Source of the DNA: Neocallimastix lanati (nom. inval.)
Lineage: Eukaryota; Neocallimastigomycota; Neocallimastigomycetes; Neocallimastigales; Neocallimastigaceae
Length of the DNA: 64,000 nt
Direction: 5' to 3'
NCBI GenBank assembly: GCA_016946835.1
Contig: JACVTC010000053.1
Span: 149,001-213,000 of the forward strand
This document shows positions 47,261 through 59,954 of this stretch, piece after piece; positions within the stretch are counted from its first letter, which is position 1, and every line of letters begins with the position of its first letter. The position numbers and the translations under genes are program-made. The notes beneath the pieces were generated by a model. That model had not been told where the DNA came from, did no database searches, and saw only the letters and a list, made by a program, of their open reading frames with translations.

Positions 47261-48057
47261 GAATCCTTTTTATTTTGATCTAATTTTTCTACTAACTCTT
47301 TATATCTTAAATATTCTTGTCTAATGAATTCAGGACATTCAGCTTTAAAATGTCCAGAATCTCCACAACAATAACAAGCATTAACTTTAATTTTTGGTTT
47401 AGTCTCCAATGGATTCGTAGAAAAATTTTTTGTTTTATATTGACTATTAAAATTTTTCTGATTATTAGGGTTAGGGTTAGATTTTCTTTTTACTTCCATT
47501 TTTTGTTTATTTTTAATAACAAAATCTTCATGTCTTTCGGCAATTTCCATGGCTTTTGGAATTTCCATTTTTCCAGCTAACCAGACACCTTTATACGCTT
47601 GATGTTTGTATTCAATAGAGTTCAAGTAGTCTTTATAAGTAATAGCTAATTTTTCTGAAATGGATAATTTGTTATAAAGATCTAAATATTTTAAATTAAA
47701 TTCCTTGAGATTATCATCGACTGAAATTTTCATGTCTTTAAGCTGGTCAATGATATCTTCCGGCGATACGTCCATATTGTATGCTTTCAGAATATGTTCT
47801 TTCATTTGTTCTAAACATGGATAAGAAATTTCTGTGTCACTGACTCTGATAATATTGTCTGTGATACTCCTGAGACCTTTACCTTGCACAGTCATAGCAC
47901 AGTATCTATAAAGCTCTTCGCCTTCAGATATTTTATGCATATCTTTGAAGGCTTTCATTTGAATATACCACGTCTCGACGTCATGGTTTTCGTCGTTGAT
48001 GTGGATAATGTTTTGAAGCATGCTAGATAGCATGTTCATTTTTATAAATTCTTCCAT
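47248..48057 (-). CDS. gag: G2 gag
   Basis: 269 residues from the ATG at 48057 (MEEFIKMNMLSSML), preceded by an in-frame TAA. Core DVETWYIQMKAFKDMH and SPEDIIDQLKDMKISVDDN match G1 gag. CCHC knuckle CYCCGDSGHFKAEC near residues 228-241. Ends DSLNF then TAA, with TTTAAAC just before. Structural protein of the particle. Confidence 0.92.
   Translation of the reverse strand: MEEFIKMNMLSSMLQNIIHINDENHDVETWYIQMKAFKDMHKISEGEELYRYCAMTVQGKGLRSITDNIIRVSDTEISYPCLEQMKEHILKAYNMDVSPEDIIDQLKDMKISVDDNLKEFNLKYLDLYNKLSISEKLAITYKDYLNSIEYKHQAYKGVWLAGKMEIPKAMEIAERHEDFVIKNKQKMEVKRKSNPNPNNQKNFNSQYKTKNFSTNPLETKPKIKVNACYCCGDSGHFKAECPEFIRQEYLRYKELVEKLDQNKKDSLNF
47254..47260 (-). other. G2 -1 frameshift heptamer TTTAAAC
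   Basis: Gag reads TCT TTA AAC TTT TAA; T TTA AAC in the zero frame. A -1 slip leads to CTT TTA AAT GAG, which stays open into pol. Same position relative to the stop as in G1. Confidence 0.78.
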
Positions 48058-48101
48058 TTTAACTTATAATTAATATTCTTAAACTTCAATTTCTTCAAAA
48101 A

Positions 48102-48105
<4 letters not shown>

Positions 48106-48164
<59 letters not shown>
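48106..48164 (-). repeat. Poly(A) tract (sense) in the G2 leader
   Basis: About 59 T on the plus strand between the PBS and gag, as in G1. Confidence 0.9.
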
Positions 48165-48168
<4 letters not shown>

Positions 48169-48229
48169 ATAACCAACTATTACAATAAAATCAAAAAAAA
48201 ATAATATTCTTTATTTTAATATATCCTTC

Positions 48230-48260
48230 CTCCTCAAAAAGAACCGATATCTCCACCAAT
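48230..48260 (-). other. G2 primer-binding site
   Basis: Minus reading starts ATTGGTGGAGATATCGGTTC just inside the 5' LTR; shares TGGTGGAGATATCGG with G1, complementary to a tRNA 3' end with CCA. Cognate tRNA unidentified. Confidence 0.65.
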
Positions 48261-48712
48261 TGATATAACTCGATTCTAATTTCCACTTTTTGGGAGAAGC
48301 GATTATATTCTTTTTAATATTTATTTTTATTTATTTAGTAATAATAATTAGTTAATTAACAACTTAACAATTACATAATATAAAATAATTTACATTTATA
48401 CTAATTTATAATAAAGTTTTCATATAATAAAATATAAAGTTTAATAAAATATATATACATAATTAAATGTTATAAAATATAATAAATATTAGAAATAAAA
48501 TAAAAGTTATTTAATATAATAAATTATTAATAATACACAATGAATTTCATATTTTTATGTTATCATTAATTTCCTAAATTCTAATGATATTTTCACTAGC
48601 CACAATTATAATAATTTACCAATTTACAATTAACATAATTTTTAATATATTTATGTGTTTATAATAAATTAATTTTTATATTAATTAAAGTTTTTATTTG
48701 TATTCTATATCA
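48261..48712 (-). repeat. G2 5' LTR
   Basis: 452-bp LTR followed by the target duplication GTTT. Confidence 0.93.
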
Positions 48713-48716
48713 GTTT

Positions 48717-49263
48717 GAACAATGGATTGATGAATAATTTTTTAATTTAAAATATATTTATATTAATATGAAAAAATAATAAATAAGGTTTAGAACTAAG
48801 ATGTTTCTATTTTAAATTTTAGTTCTAAAACAAAAAAAAAAAAAAAAAAAAAAAAATTTTTTTCATTTAGTATTTTTATTAATCTCATTTATGTTGTTTA
48901 ACAATTACAAATTTATATTTCTATCTATAATAATTTTACATTGATTCATATGATGAATTTCACTTAATAATATAAGCCACAATATACATAAATTTATTTT
49001 TTTATAAACAAGTTTATTTATACTTCTATTTATATTAATTGATTGTATATTTTTAGACACAGAAATGATGATGATATTAAATAGATTGAAATTATTATTT
49101 TTCCTTATTTATTTAATTATTACTATTTATTTTTATACAAGAGGATATATTTTATTTTAAAAAATAATTTATTTCTTTTATACAATATTAATAATAATAA
49201 AATTTAGATTAATCATGTAATGGATAAAAACAATAATTGATATTTATCAATATTAATTCTAAC
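48717..49263 (-). other. AT-rich DNA, probably including the 3' LTR of the Copia relic
   Basis: On the minus strand the relic's polypurine tract (GAGGAAGAA) is followed at 49264 by TGTTAGAATTAAT, like the C1 LTR start TGTTAGAAATAAA. The LTR's far end was not located. The left 150 bp are continuation of the CotH upstream-flank type sequence. No gene. Confidence 0.45.
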
Positions 49264-52200
49264 ATTCTTCCTCAAATTCACCATTTTATAAGGTTGAATT
49301 TGTATATTTTAGAATTTTAAATCTTCGATTTTGAATAGTAATGAGTTTCTAAATTTAACCATAAGTGTATTATTTAAATATTTCGTAAATACGTCCGATT
49401 TTATATATTTAAAAAAAAAAATTTATTTTATTTTCTTTTATGAGTTCTCTAATATAATGATATCTGATATCTATGTGTTTTGTTTTTGGATTAGTAAACT
49501 GGTTTTTACTATTGTAAATTGTTGCTTTATTGTCTATGTTAATTGTGATGTATTTAATGTCATAATTTAGTTCTTTGAATAAATTGAGATACCATATGCA
49601 ATGTTTAAAACATACACTAAGGCTATAATACTCTGATTCAGCTGTAGAAGTAGATACGCAATGTTGTAATTTGGAGACACAACTTGTTGGTGTATTCCTT
49701 ATTAAAATTATAAATCCTGTTGTTGATTTTCTGGTTTCGATATCACCTACATAGTCTGCGTCTACATATAACTTTATTTCATCATTTCTTGTGTAATTAT
49801 GACCGTAATTTATTGTTAATTTTAAGTATCTAAATATTTTTTTTACATTCATCCAATCTTCCATATTGGGATCTTTTGATTTCCTGGCAGCTTTATTTAC
49901 TGCATAGAGTATATCGGGCCTTGTACAAACTATTATATTTAATAAGCTTTTGAATGCACCTCTGTATAATGTCTGATCAATTTTTTGATTTTTAATACAT
50001 TGTAATCCATAGGTTTCATATTTCTTGATGGTATAGTGTCGGTCAGTCATATTGTATTTTTCCAACAGTTCCTTGATATACCTTTTTTGATTTAGTAAAT
50101 ATACGTCTTTATGTTTAATGAATTTTATTCTGATCATGAAATCAACGTTACCTATTTCTCTAATTTCAAATTTATTTTTTATTTTAATTTTTGTAGTGTC
50201 GATTTCATTACTTTTACGAGCTATTAAAATATCATCCACATATACTTCCATTATACATATTATTTTTTCGTGTTTATTCTTTTTTATATATAAGCAGGGT
50301 TCACTAATGAGTCTTTTAAATCCAATACAGAGAAGGTAGTAATTTAATTTTTTGTTCCATTCTCATCCGCTTTGCTTCAAACCATAAGTTGCTTTATTTA
50401 ATTTCCAATAATATTTTTTATGATCGGGATGACCTTCAGAAGTTTTCATATATATTTCTTCACTTAAATTCGCGTTCAATATGCTGCGTTAATATCTATT
50501 TGTTCTATATTATAACTGTTTTGTGCTGCGACAGATATAAGTATTCTTATTGAATCATGCTTAAGAGTAGGGGAAAACGTTTCATGAAAATCGATCATAA
50601 AATATTGAGTGAATCCTCATGCGACTAATCTTGCCTTTCTTTTTATTATGTTACCTTCCAAGTTTCTTTTGCATTTGAATAATGGGATTTGAATTCTTTG
50701 GAATTTTATCTATTGGTTCAAAAACATTTAATATTTTCATATTTTCTAATTCTGTATTTATAGCTTCTATCCATTGATTTTTATCACTCATTTTAAATAT
50801 ATCTTTATATTTTGTGAGTTCTATTAACGTGGTATTGATTTTTAATTTCTTAATATGATCTATTATTTTGTTATTGTTTTTTCTTTTATTCCTAATGTTG
50901 CTATTTAACTGTTTTTGATTATATATAATTGTGTTAATATTGTTATTTTCATTTTTGTTATTATAATAACTATTATTAATATTGTTAAGATCATTGTTAA
51001 TATTAATATTACAATTGTCATTTTTATTATTATTTTCATTAGTATTGTAATTATTATTTATGTTATTATTTTTATGATTGTTTTCACCGAAATTACTGAT
51101 AGTATATGAAGTAATAATATTATTATTTGAACTATTACTATCATTATTATTAAAATTATAATTATTATCACTATTGTCAGTATTATTAAAATCATTATTG
51201 TTATTATTAATATCATTATTAATATTATTAATATCATTATTAATATTATTGCTAATATTGCTAATGTCCTTATCATTTTATATAGTTATGATTGATATTG
51301 TTATTGTCAATATTGTTACTATAATAACTATTACTGTTATTATTAGTATTATTGTTATTATTGGATTTGTTAAGATTGTTGTTTGTTATATTTTTATTAT
51401 TATTATTATTAATGGTGTTATTTTTATTGATTTCATTAGATTGTCTTTTATTATATGGTCTCTTATTTTTTGTTTTTGTTTGGTTTTAGTTAATGCCTTT
51501 TGTGTTATTTGGATAGAGTTGTGGTTTAAAAATTTCATTATATTTGTTTATAATGGAATAATCGGTGTTTAAGTATTGGTTGAATTTATTAGAATTTGAG
51601 TTGATGTTCGAATAATAAGTATTATTATGGAAATAGGTGCTATTCCTCCTGATTTCATTATTTGGAATAAAGTTGGTGAAATCGGTGGGGCATGATTCTA
51701 AATAATTGTTACCTGGGCATAACTCAAAAAATTCAACTTTTCTGGAAATAATTACTGTATTATTTGTAATATCTAAAATTTTATAAGCATAAGGGTTTTC
51801 AGAATATCCAAGAAAGAAACCTGGTAATGTGTTGTCGTCGAATATCTTTCTAAACATTTTAGAAATGTAAAAGAAGACTTTACAGCCAAATTCAAGTAAA
51901 TTTTCATAGTTAACTTTTGATTTGTATATGGCCTCGAAAGGAATTTTAATTTTTATCCCTTTGTGGGAAAGAATATTATGGACATAATTGGAGGTAGAAA
52001 TTGAATCTTCCCAGAATTGGTGACTTAGTTTAGCCTCATTTAGCATTGCTTTTGCAGAGTAAATTAAAATACCATTGAATCTTTCCGCCTTTCCTTTTGA
52101 TTGAGGATTATATGGCACAGTAAATTGCTGTTGAATTCCATAAGTTTCACAAAATAATTTAAATTTATTATTTGAAAATTCTGTTCCATTATCTGAACGT

Positions 52201-53540
52201 ATGAATTTAACTCTAATGTTGAATTGATTAATTATTTTATTGAGTCAATTGTGGATGGAATTAAATGTATCACTTTTACAAATGGATGAAAGATTTGGAC
52301 CGACTAGGTCTACGTATAAAATTTCAAAAAAGTGATTAATTTTGTTTTGTGATAAGTAGTATGGTTTATTTTTTAGTTTAGAACTGGCGCAAATTGAATG
52401 TTTTTGATTAGTATCAATTTTTGATAGTGTATTTTTGATAGTATTAATATTGAAATGGCAAAATCTGTTATGTCAGAGGAAATAATCATTAGTTGTTTTT
52501 AAATTTGAGAAGTTGATTTCGAGTTTTTTTATCTTGCGTAATAAATTTAATTTCATTATTGGAAAACCATAGCTTAAATATATTAGAATTATTCGTAACA
52601 GCTGAATGGATTCTATTTCCATACTTGTCATAAATTATTGCTTATGCTTTACTATGAATATTTTTAAAAACAATTTTGTAGTTTTGTTTAATTAAGCTGC
52701 TTATTGAAATCAAATTTTTATTGATATTTGATGAATAATGGACTTCGTCGATTATAAATTCTTTGTTATTTATGTATTCTTTAAATGAACTGATGCTTTT
52801 TGCATTGAGATAATCGCCGTTTGCTAAGTGAACAGTTTCATTGCAATTTTTTATATTTCTCAATAGATGAATATTGTTGATTATGTTAATTGATGCTCCT
52901 GAGTCTAATATCCAACAACTAATATTATAATATATCTGATCGCTGTGATATTTACCCATGTAATTTAGTTCGAAGTTTCTGTCTGAATTGTAATCCTGTA
53001 TAATGGCATCTGCGTACCTTTTATTGTAATTATCAGATCTTTCGATAAAATTTGCATATTTTTTGTTGTTTAAAGATTTTTTGTTTTGTCTATTATCCCT
53101 TTTAAAATTGTTACGATTCTCTTTCTACTTTTTATTTGTTGACCTTTTATTTCTGTATTTATGTATTTTTCTTTTTAGTCGACACTCGTAAAAATAGTGT
53201 CCTTCCTTTCCGCGAAAATTATATTTTTCATTTTTTCGTTTATATTTTGTCGACTTTTTATTATTAATGTTTTTATTATTAATTTCTGCATTAAATAATA
53301 TGTTGTTTTTATGATTTTCGTTGATTATGTTAGTTTCCTTCATATTAGAAAATAATATTTCTGGAATTACATTTTTAACATATGTGCAGCATGCATTCCA
53401 GTCATCTTTATACTGGAATACATTAACCCATCTTAAATTTTCAGGTAGGTTTCTGTTTAATATTCTGACTTTGGAGTTTGAGCTTAAGTCGTTATCTATA
53501 ACAGAATCACTAATTGTTATTTTATTACTTTTAAAATGTT
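49264..53540 (-). pseudogene. Decayed Copia-type retrotransposon, 5'-truncated
   Basis: On the minus strand, from right to left: gag 3' part (53540-53100; EYKDDW-like FQYKDDWNACC block matching C1 gag, then a damaged zinc knuckle NFRGKEGHYFYEC); protease CWILDSGASINIINN (52959-52642); integrase with many breaks (52600-51486, including NPQSKGKAERFNG); a decayed ATT-rich spacer (51480-50900) where C1 has its Asn-rich insert; RT start (about 50890-50260) in broken frames; and YVDDILIARK through RNase H YVDADYVGDIETRKST (50251-49409) open. Frameshifts and stops throughout, and no 5' LTR or PBS. It is a sister family of C1, long inactive. Confidence 0.85.
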
Positions 53541-55187
53541 AATATAATAACTGAAATTCAATTTAATTCAATTTCAATTTCAATTTCAATAATTCAGTTA
53601 TTTGAATTTCAATATTAATAAATAATAATATATAAATATTATTAAATTAACTTTATTAAAATATTTAGGAAATAGTCTAGGCCAACTAATTGACTAAATA
53701 TTATTAACCTAGTTTAAATAAAAGTATTTTATAAATTTTTTTTTTATTTTTATTGTCCCTTTTCAAAAGAAAGAAAATTTCTTCCTTTTATAGTTTTTTT
53801 ACATGAATTTTGAATTGAACATTAACATATACATTTATTTATATTATTCTATTATGAATGTTATTTTAATATTAATATATTTTAAAATTAACCTATTCTA
53901 AAGTATCTATTTTAAAATATAGTTGTATAATTATTAATGATTTATTTATATTTAAAATTTTAACTATCTAATTTAATATTATTTTAATTTATCAATTAAT
54001 ATATAATTTAGTATTCTTGTAAATTATTAATATCATATTCTCATAAAGTTTATTATTGTAAAAAGGATAGAGAAAATAATAATCTATTTTAGAGAAAACA
54101 ATAAAAATAATAGTTGGTATTGTCAAATGATTTAATTTTAGACAGAATTAAATATTTCTGTATTTATTTTATTAAAAACAATTTATAGATAAATTTTTTT
54201 ATTATAAATAATTTTATTTAAATAATTTTTTTATAAATAAATTTTTTTTTATTATAACTATTTTAATTTTAAATAATTTCATTATTATAAACATTTTATA
54301 TTTTTTTTCTTTTTATCATTTTTATATATGCTTGTTTAAAGTAAATAAGCTAGTTCCGGATCATTAAATTGGTATGGTTCATATTAATTTAGGAAATATA
54401 ATAATAATTAACACAAAGATAAAATAAAAATTACAATAAAAATAATTTTTGTTTTTAAATCAATATTTATTTATTTAAAATTATAAAAGAAAAGTAATAA
54501 TAATATAGTTATTTTATTTAATAAAAGTAAGTTATTCGTAATATTTTATTTCACTAAAAATTAGATGTATTTATTTTTTTTTATCAAATTAAAATTTGTA
54601 AAGCCTAACTATTTCTTAATAAACTAATTACTAATTATTTTAATAAATGATACATTTAAATTGAAATTGAATTATTATTTTAGTTAATAATATTATTGTT
54701 ATAAATAGTAGTTATATATTATTGAATTATTAATTATTTAATAATAGTTTAGTATTAATATATATAAAATAAAAATAAAGAGATTATACAGAATATTTTA
54801 TTGTGGTTTAGTTAAATTTAGTAATTAAAAATAAATTTAAATTGATAACGAAAATTTTAATAACTAATTAAATAGATTTGATTATTTTAATATGAAATAT
54901 TAAATAATAAATATGATATTAATATATTTGGTGGGCAAAGACAATATTTTTAGCTAAAGATTTTTAATACAATATAAAGGAATCGGATCGATGATTCAAT
55001 AAGGAATTATAAGTTGATTGGTGATTTATTACTTAAGATTTCTAGTTAGTAAGATTTAAAAAAAAATATTGGAAAGTTCCAATTATATAGAATAAAATAA
55101 TCTATAAGGTTAGAATAATTTATATTATTCTAGCATAATTAGTATTATTTGTTCGTTCTGTATTAAGATGCCCCGCTAATACTCAAG
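53541..55187. other. AT-rich spacer between two retroelement relics
   Basis: Starts with a CAATTT repeat (53549-53590). No coding frame on either strand. A patch at about 55141-55190 (GTTCGTTCTG, ATGCCCCGCTAATAC) is probably the 3' non-coding end of the Gypsy-type relic; its LTR could not be delimited. Confidence 0.45.
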
Positions 55188-58100
55188 CTAGGTAGAAGCT
55201 GAGTTAAACTTTACAATATTTTTCAAATGAACATTACGATTCATTTGTATATTAGTAGCAGGGTCGGCTAAAGTGACTGTATTGAATTGTTTTTTCACCA
55301 CTTTCATAGGTCCAACAAAATAAGGCTCAAATTTAGTTCTATTAAAGTTTCTTACTAGTACTGAATCGCCTGGTTTTATTCTTTTAGTTTGATACATACT
55401 GGTCTTTTCTTCTCTACCGTGTCGAGCAAATACATTAATTAAAAATTTTATCACATCCTGAGAAGTAATATTTTCGGTGGCCTCTGCCTCAAACCATTTA
55501 GTAAAATAATCAACCACAACGATTATATATTGATTATTATTTCTGAGTTACTTAGAGGACCTATAATATCCAATCCTAAGTGAGTAAATGGTCCTTCCAC
55601 TTCAGTTAGTTTATCTTCCGTTGGTTCAGGGTATGGTTGAGATTTATTTAATTGACATTTTCACATTTATTTATAATTCGCTTAATATCATTAACCATAT
55701 TGTTCCAATAGTAGCTCTTTTTCAAACGTTGGTATGTCTTATAATAGCCTTCGTGTTCTATACTGTGTGCTTGAAAAATTAATTAAAGTTTTTTTTTTGT
55801 ATCTGTAACTAATTTTCTATAATTATTGCCATCAACAAAGTAGTCCACTCCATCAATTGTCGTAAATTTTTCTTTAATAAATTCCTTAATGGTTCTTGAA
55901 AGTAGATTTTCATCTTGTTCTTTGATAATTTGTGTTGCTATGACAACTTTATCTTTTTCATTTTTCATTCTTGATAACGGGCGTGCAACAACATTATTCT
56001 TCCCAGCTTCATATCTTAAATCAATTCCTAACATACTGACAGTCAAACACTATCTAGTATGACGAAAGTTTTGTGGTTCCTTATTTTAAAGTAATCCGAT
56101 TAAGGGTCTATGGTCTGTATATACTATGGTTTGCATAGGATTTCCCATAATAAAAGATTTTAATTTATTAATACAGTAAATTAAAGCAGCACCTTCTAGA
56201 TCTGTAATTCCATAATTCTTTTCCGATTTAGATAAACTTCTACTAATATAATGAACCGGATGTTTCTTTCCAGTTTCATCATCCTTTTGTAGAAGCACAC
56301 CACCTATACCATCATAGGAAGCATATGTTCTTATAATAAATTCTCTATCGAATCTAGGAAATCTTAATATTGGGGTATTGATTTCCTTATGAATTTTAAA
56401 ACTTTCTTCTTGTTCCTTTTTCCATTCAAACTTAAAACCTTTTCTTAATAAAGTACAGAGGGATGCAGTAACTTTTGCAAAGTCCTTAATGAAATTTCTA
56501 TAATATCCAATGGCTCCTAAAAATGATCGAAGTTCATGAATGTTAGAGGGAACCTTCCATTCTTTAATAGCTTTAACTTTGTTTTCCAATGGACTTAAAC
56601 CTTCTGAGGATACTTTATGTCCTAGTACTACTACTTCAGTTTGCATAAAAGAACATTTTTCGATATTGATTTTTAATTTATGTTCCTTTAATATTTCTAA
56701 GACTTGTTTAAGATGTTCTAGATGTTCTTCTTCAGTTCTTGAGTAGATTAAAATATCATTGATAAAGTTATAGACGCATTTACCTATTAATGGGAATAGT
56801 ATACGGTTCATTTCTCTTTGGAACGTAGCTGGAGCACCTGTTAAACCGAAGGACATTACCTTAAATTGGTAGTTTTTGAACTTAGTTGTAAAGGTAGTGA
56901 TTTCAACACTATCATCATCCATTAATATTTGATGATAGCCGGAATAAAGATCTAATGTTGAGAAGATTTTTGCTCCATCTAAGCTATCAAAAATTTCCTC
57001 AATGTTTGGTAAAGAGTAAGAATCTTTCTTAGTTGCTTCATTAACTTTCCTATAGTCAACACACAGACGCCATTTACCATTCTTTTTAGGCACATGTACT
57101 ACTGATGATGACCATTCTGAACATGAAGGTTCAATTAATCGTTTATATATGAGTTTAGTTAATTCCTCTTTTAAGATATCTGTTTTTAATTTACTAAGTC
57201 AATAAAAATTTTTTTTAATATGTTTAACTTCTTCCTTAATAATAATTTTGTGTGGTAATAAATCTGAAGGAGTTAATTCTTCAGAAGAAGTTGCGATTAT
57301 ATCAATATGTTCTTCAAGTAAATTAGTAATAGCTTCTCTATAATTTGAATTAATTGTACTTTGAAAAACTGCATCATATATATATTTTATGGGAGGTAAT
57401 CCTTCGATCGTTTTCAATTATTGCTTAGCTTCTTGATGATTCAATGCCTTGATTACACACAATAATTTTTTTTCGTCATCATATTCATTATTTATTGGTG
57501 TAATTTCATCAATTAAACCTTGATCATTAAATCGACAAAGACTATATCTAATTGGATGTATAAATAGCTGGTTATCAATTTGAGTTTTGAGATTGATTAA
57601 TATATCATAGAATGGATCCTCCTTATCTATAATTCTACACGTAACAAGTAGTTCTAGTTCATTAATTTTTATGGGAACTTTGATTAACAAATCTTCTGAG
57701 TAATCATCATTCATCGTTGCTAAACGTATTCGTCCTGCACTAACTCCTATAGGCTCATACTGATAAGGTAGTTTGTCTAAAAATTGCTTTGTGATAATAC
57801 TTAAGTTACTACATGAATCTATTAAAGCCTTTCCACGAACTCCATCTACTATTACATCAACCATAGCAATATCATCTTCTTGTGGTTCATGATGTTTACT
57901 TTTATATTTATGATTCATATTGTTCGTTATTATTGTAGTAGCACACATATTATCCACTGCACCTGAAATTTTAGTATTATTCTTTTCTAATTTAAGTCTT
58001 TGCTATTATAAATACCATTAATAAAATAATTGTTTAAATCATAATTAATATTGTTTTCTTTTTGAAAAATGTTTGTGTTTCCTGTTTTATTCTGTGTGTC

Positions 58101-59291
58101 ATTGTTTTTAAATTTGATATTCTCACCACTGTTATTACAATAATTTGTATCATAATTGAATTTCTTGTATCATCTATAGTTTTAAATTCTAAATATTGAT
58201 TATCATTATTATCTTCTTCTTCTGAAGTAGTGTTTATTTCACATAAATTTATTTCTTTGATACTAATTTCAGGTTCAATTAAATTTATTTCTTTTATTTT
58301 AACTATATTACTATCACTATCCGAATCACTATCGTAACATAATTCAATGTCATTTATTTCATCAACTGAAATATTTAATTTTTTGAATTGTTCTGCTATG
58401 TGTTTAATGTTGTTATGAGGATTTTTTGGATTAAAGGGGGGCAGTTGTAAACTAAATGGTTTTCACTATTACATAAATAACAACGATTTTCTTATTTATT
58501 CTTCTTTTATTATTGTACCTTTCTCAAATATCGTCTTGATCATAACTTTCGAAATTATTGTTTTTGCCTTTATTTTTATTCTTATTTTTTTCTTTAGATA
58601 TTTGTGATATTTCTTCTTCTTTTTTTTTTTTTCCTGGGATAAAGATTCTACGATTTTTAATTTACTTTTTCATATCTTCTAATATTTCATCGACGTCTTC
58701 TGAGATACTGTATCCTATTTCCAAGAAGTTTAATTGTTTCTCTGGTAGCCCTTTAAACAAGTAGTTTAATTTTTCCCTATTTCTAAGTTTATTGATTAGT
58801 TTTCCAGGCTTTGATATGATCTCTAAAAATTCTTTGATATATTCTAAAGTTTCTATATCACTTTCGGTCCTCATATTTTCTAATCTTCTGTAGAGTTTTG
58901 GCATTTCATTGAATTCTTCTTCGTGATATTTCTTCTTGAGTACCTTCAATATTAAGTATGCTGAATTTTTCTTTTCTTCTTTATTTCTAATAAAGGATTT
59001 TATTTTTTTATCAACAGATTTTCTTAAAAAGCTCAAAACTTTGAAGTTGTTCATTTTATGTTCCTTAATTTTGTTTTCACATTCTTCAGAAAAGATATCA
59101 TTTCCCTTTTTATCTTTGGTTGTATATTACTCCTTTACTTCTTTTATTATATATTCTATTTTCTTTTCAACGTACTCACTTAATCCAGCGCCTTGGAGTT
59201 CGAGGATAAAGTCTTCATACCATTCATCGTAGTTGTCTTCAGATAGGACATATTCCATCCTATTAAGAGCTATTCTAGTTAAACTGGTCAT
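55188..59291 (-). pseudogene. Decayed retrotransposon with Gypsy-type pol and an unusual gag
   Basis: On the minus strand: gag from the ATG at 59291 (MTSLTRIALNRMEYVLSEDN..EWYED), one stop near 59130, then open to 58662. The zinc knuckle CYLCNSENHLVYNC is displaced to about 58490-58450. Protease remnant (57957-57418) has LIDSCSN where LIDSGSN is expected. RT (57093-56086) has KKNGKWRLCVDYRKVN and STLDLYSGYHQILM, but FINDILIYS in place of FLDDILI, so the catalytic Asp pair is broken. RNase H follows (RTYASYDGIGG, first Asp changed to Tyr). The integrase (55517-55188) runs VDYFTKWFEAEA..FARHG directly into the C-terminal tail (VGPMKVVKKQFNTV), so core and E are deleted. Dead element. Confidence 0.85.
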
Positions 59292-59554
59292 CTAATAAAT
59301 GTATTTACATGTTTCAAATATTATTTAATGAATTTGTTTATTAATTACAAATTACTAATTACTGTATCTAATTACTAATTTCTAAATTATATAATAAGCA
59401 TTTAAATACTAATTTCCTAATTCTAATATGTTTTTTATTTACGTATATATATATTCAAGTGTCATTAATCTTGAATATCCTAATTATATTAATTACTAAA
59501 TTACTAAGTTTCCTAATTAACTAAGCATTCTAAATTTCTACACAAATTTATCGA

Positions 59555-59575
59555 GTCAAATGAGACTCTTAATCT
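59555..59575 (-). other. Primer-binding site of the 55188-59291 relic, tRNA-Lys half type
   Basis: Minus reading GATTAAGAGTCTCATTTGAC from 59574, preceded by ATCA at 59578-59575 (a plausible LTR end). This is the C1/T1 type of site rather than the TGGTGGAGATATC type of G1/G2. Confidence 0.55.
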
Positions 59576-59954
59576 GATAAAAATCTCACAATTTGTTTTT
59601 TTTATAAACTGTATTTATTTGAAACAAAAGACTTATTTTTTAAAAATACATAATTTAATGCTATTTATGCATACAAAATTCATTTAATGAATCATACATA
59701 TTTTAATACATTAAATACATATTTTCATACTAACTATATAAAAGAGGCTTATAAAACTAAAAATTTTTAAAACTATATTCATAAACTATATAAACTATAT
59801 ATTGATGTAATACATCCTATTTTTTTATAATATACTATTTAATATTTAAAATTACGATAAAAGTTGTAATAAAATAAAAATATTAATTAGAGTGTTAATT
59901 AAATTTATAAACTAAAAATACTAATTTTCTAATACTATTTAATATAAATAATTG
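59576..59954 (-). other. AT-rich DNA, probably 5' LTR remnant of the relic
   Basis: Position upstream of the PBS makes an LTR likely, but I found no matching second copy near 55187. No gene. Confidence 0.35.

Larger units (their letters stand above)
42128..48712 (-). mobile_element. G2: complete Gypsy-type LTR retrotransposon
   Basis: LTRs of 452 bp at 48261-48712 (5') and 42128-42579 (3'), TGATAT..ATATCA, apparently identical, with the 4-bp duplication GTTT (42124-42127 and 48713-48716). Polypurine tract (minus) AAAGGAGGGACGAA at 42580-42593; PBS next to the 5' LTR. RT, RNase H, integrase order defines Gypsy. Gag and pol frames are intact, so the element may be active and could supply proteins to G1. 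Confidence 0.95.

Noticed and set aside
51058-51572. Ile/Leu-rich open frames on both strands
   Set aside because: Derived from the decayed ATT/AAT repeat spacer of the Copia relic.
58025-58040. TTTAAAC in the Gypsy-type relic as a functional frameshift site
   Set aside because: A -1 shift there meets a stop within five codons and the region is already broken, so function cannot be argued.
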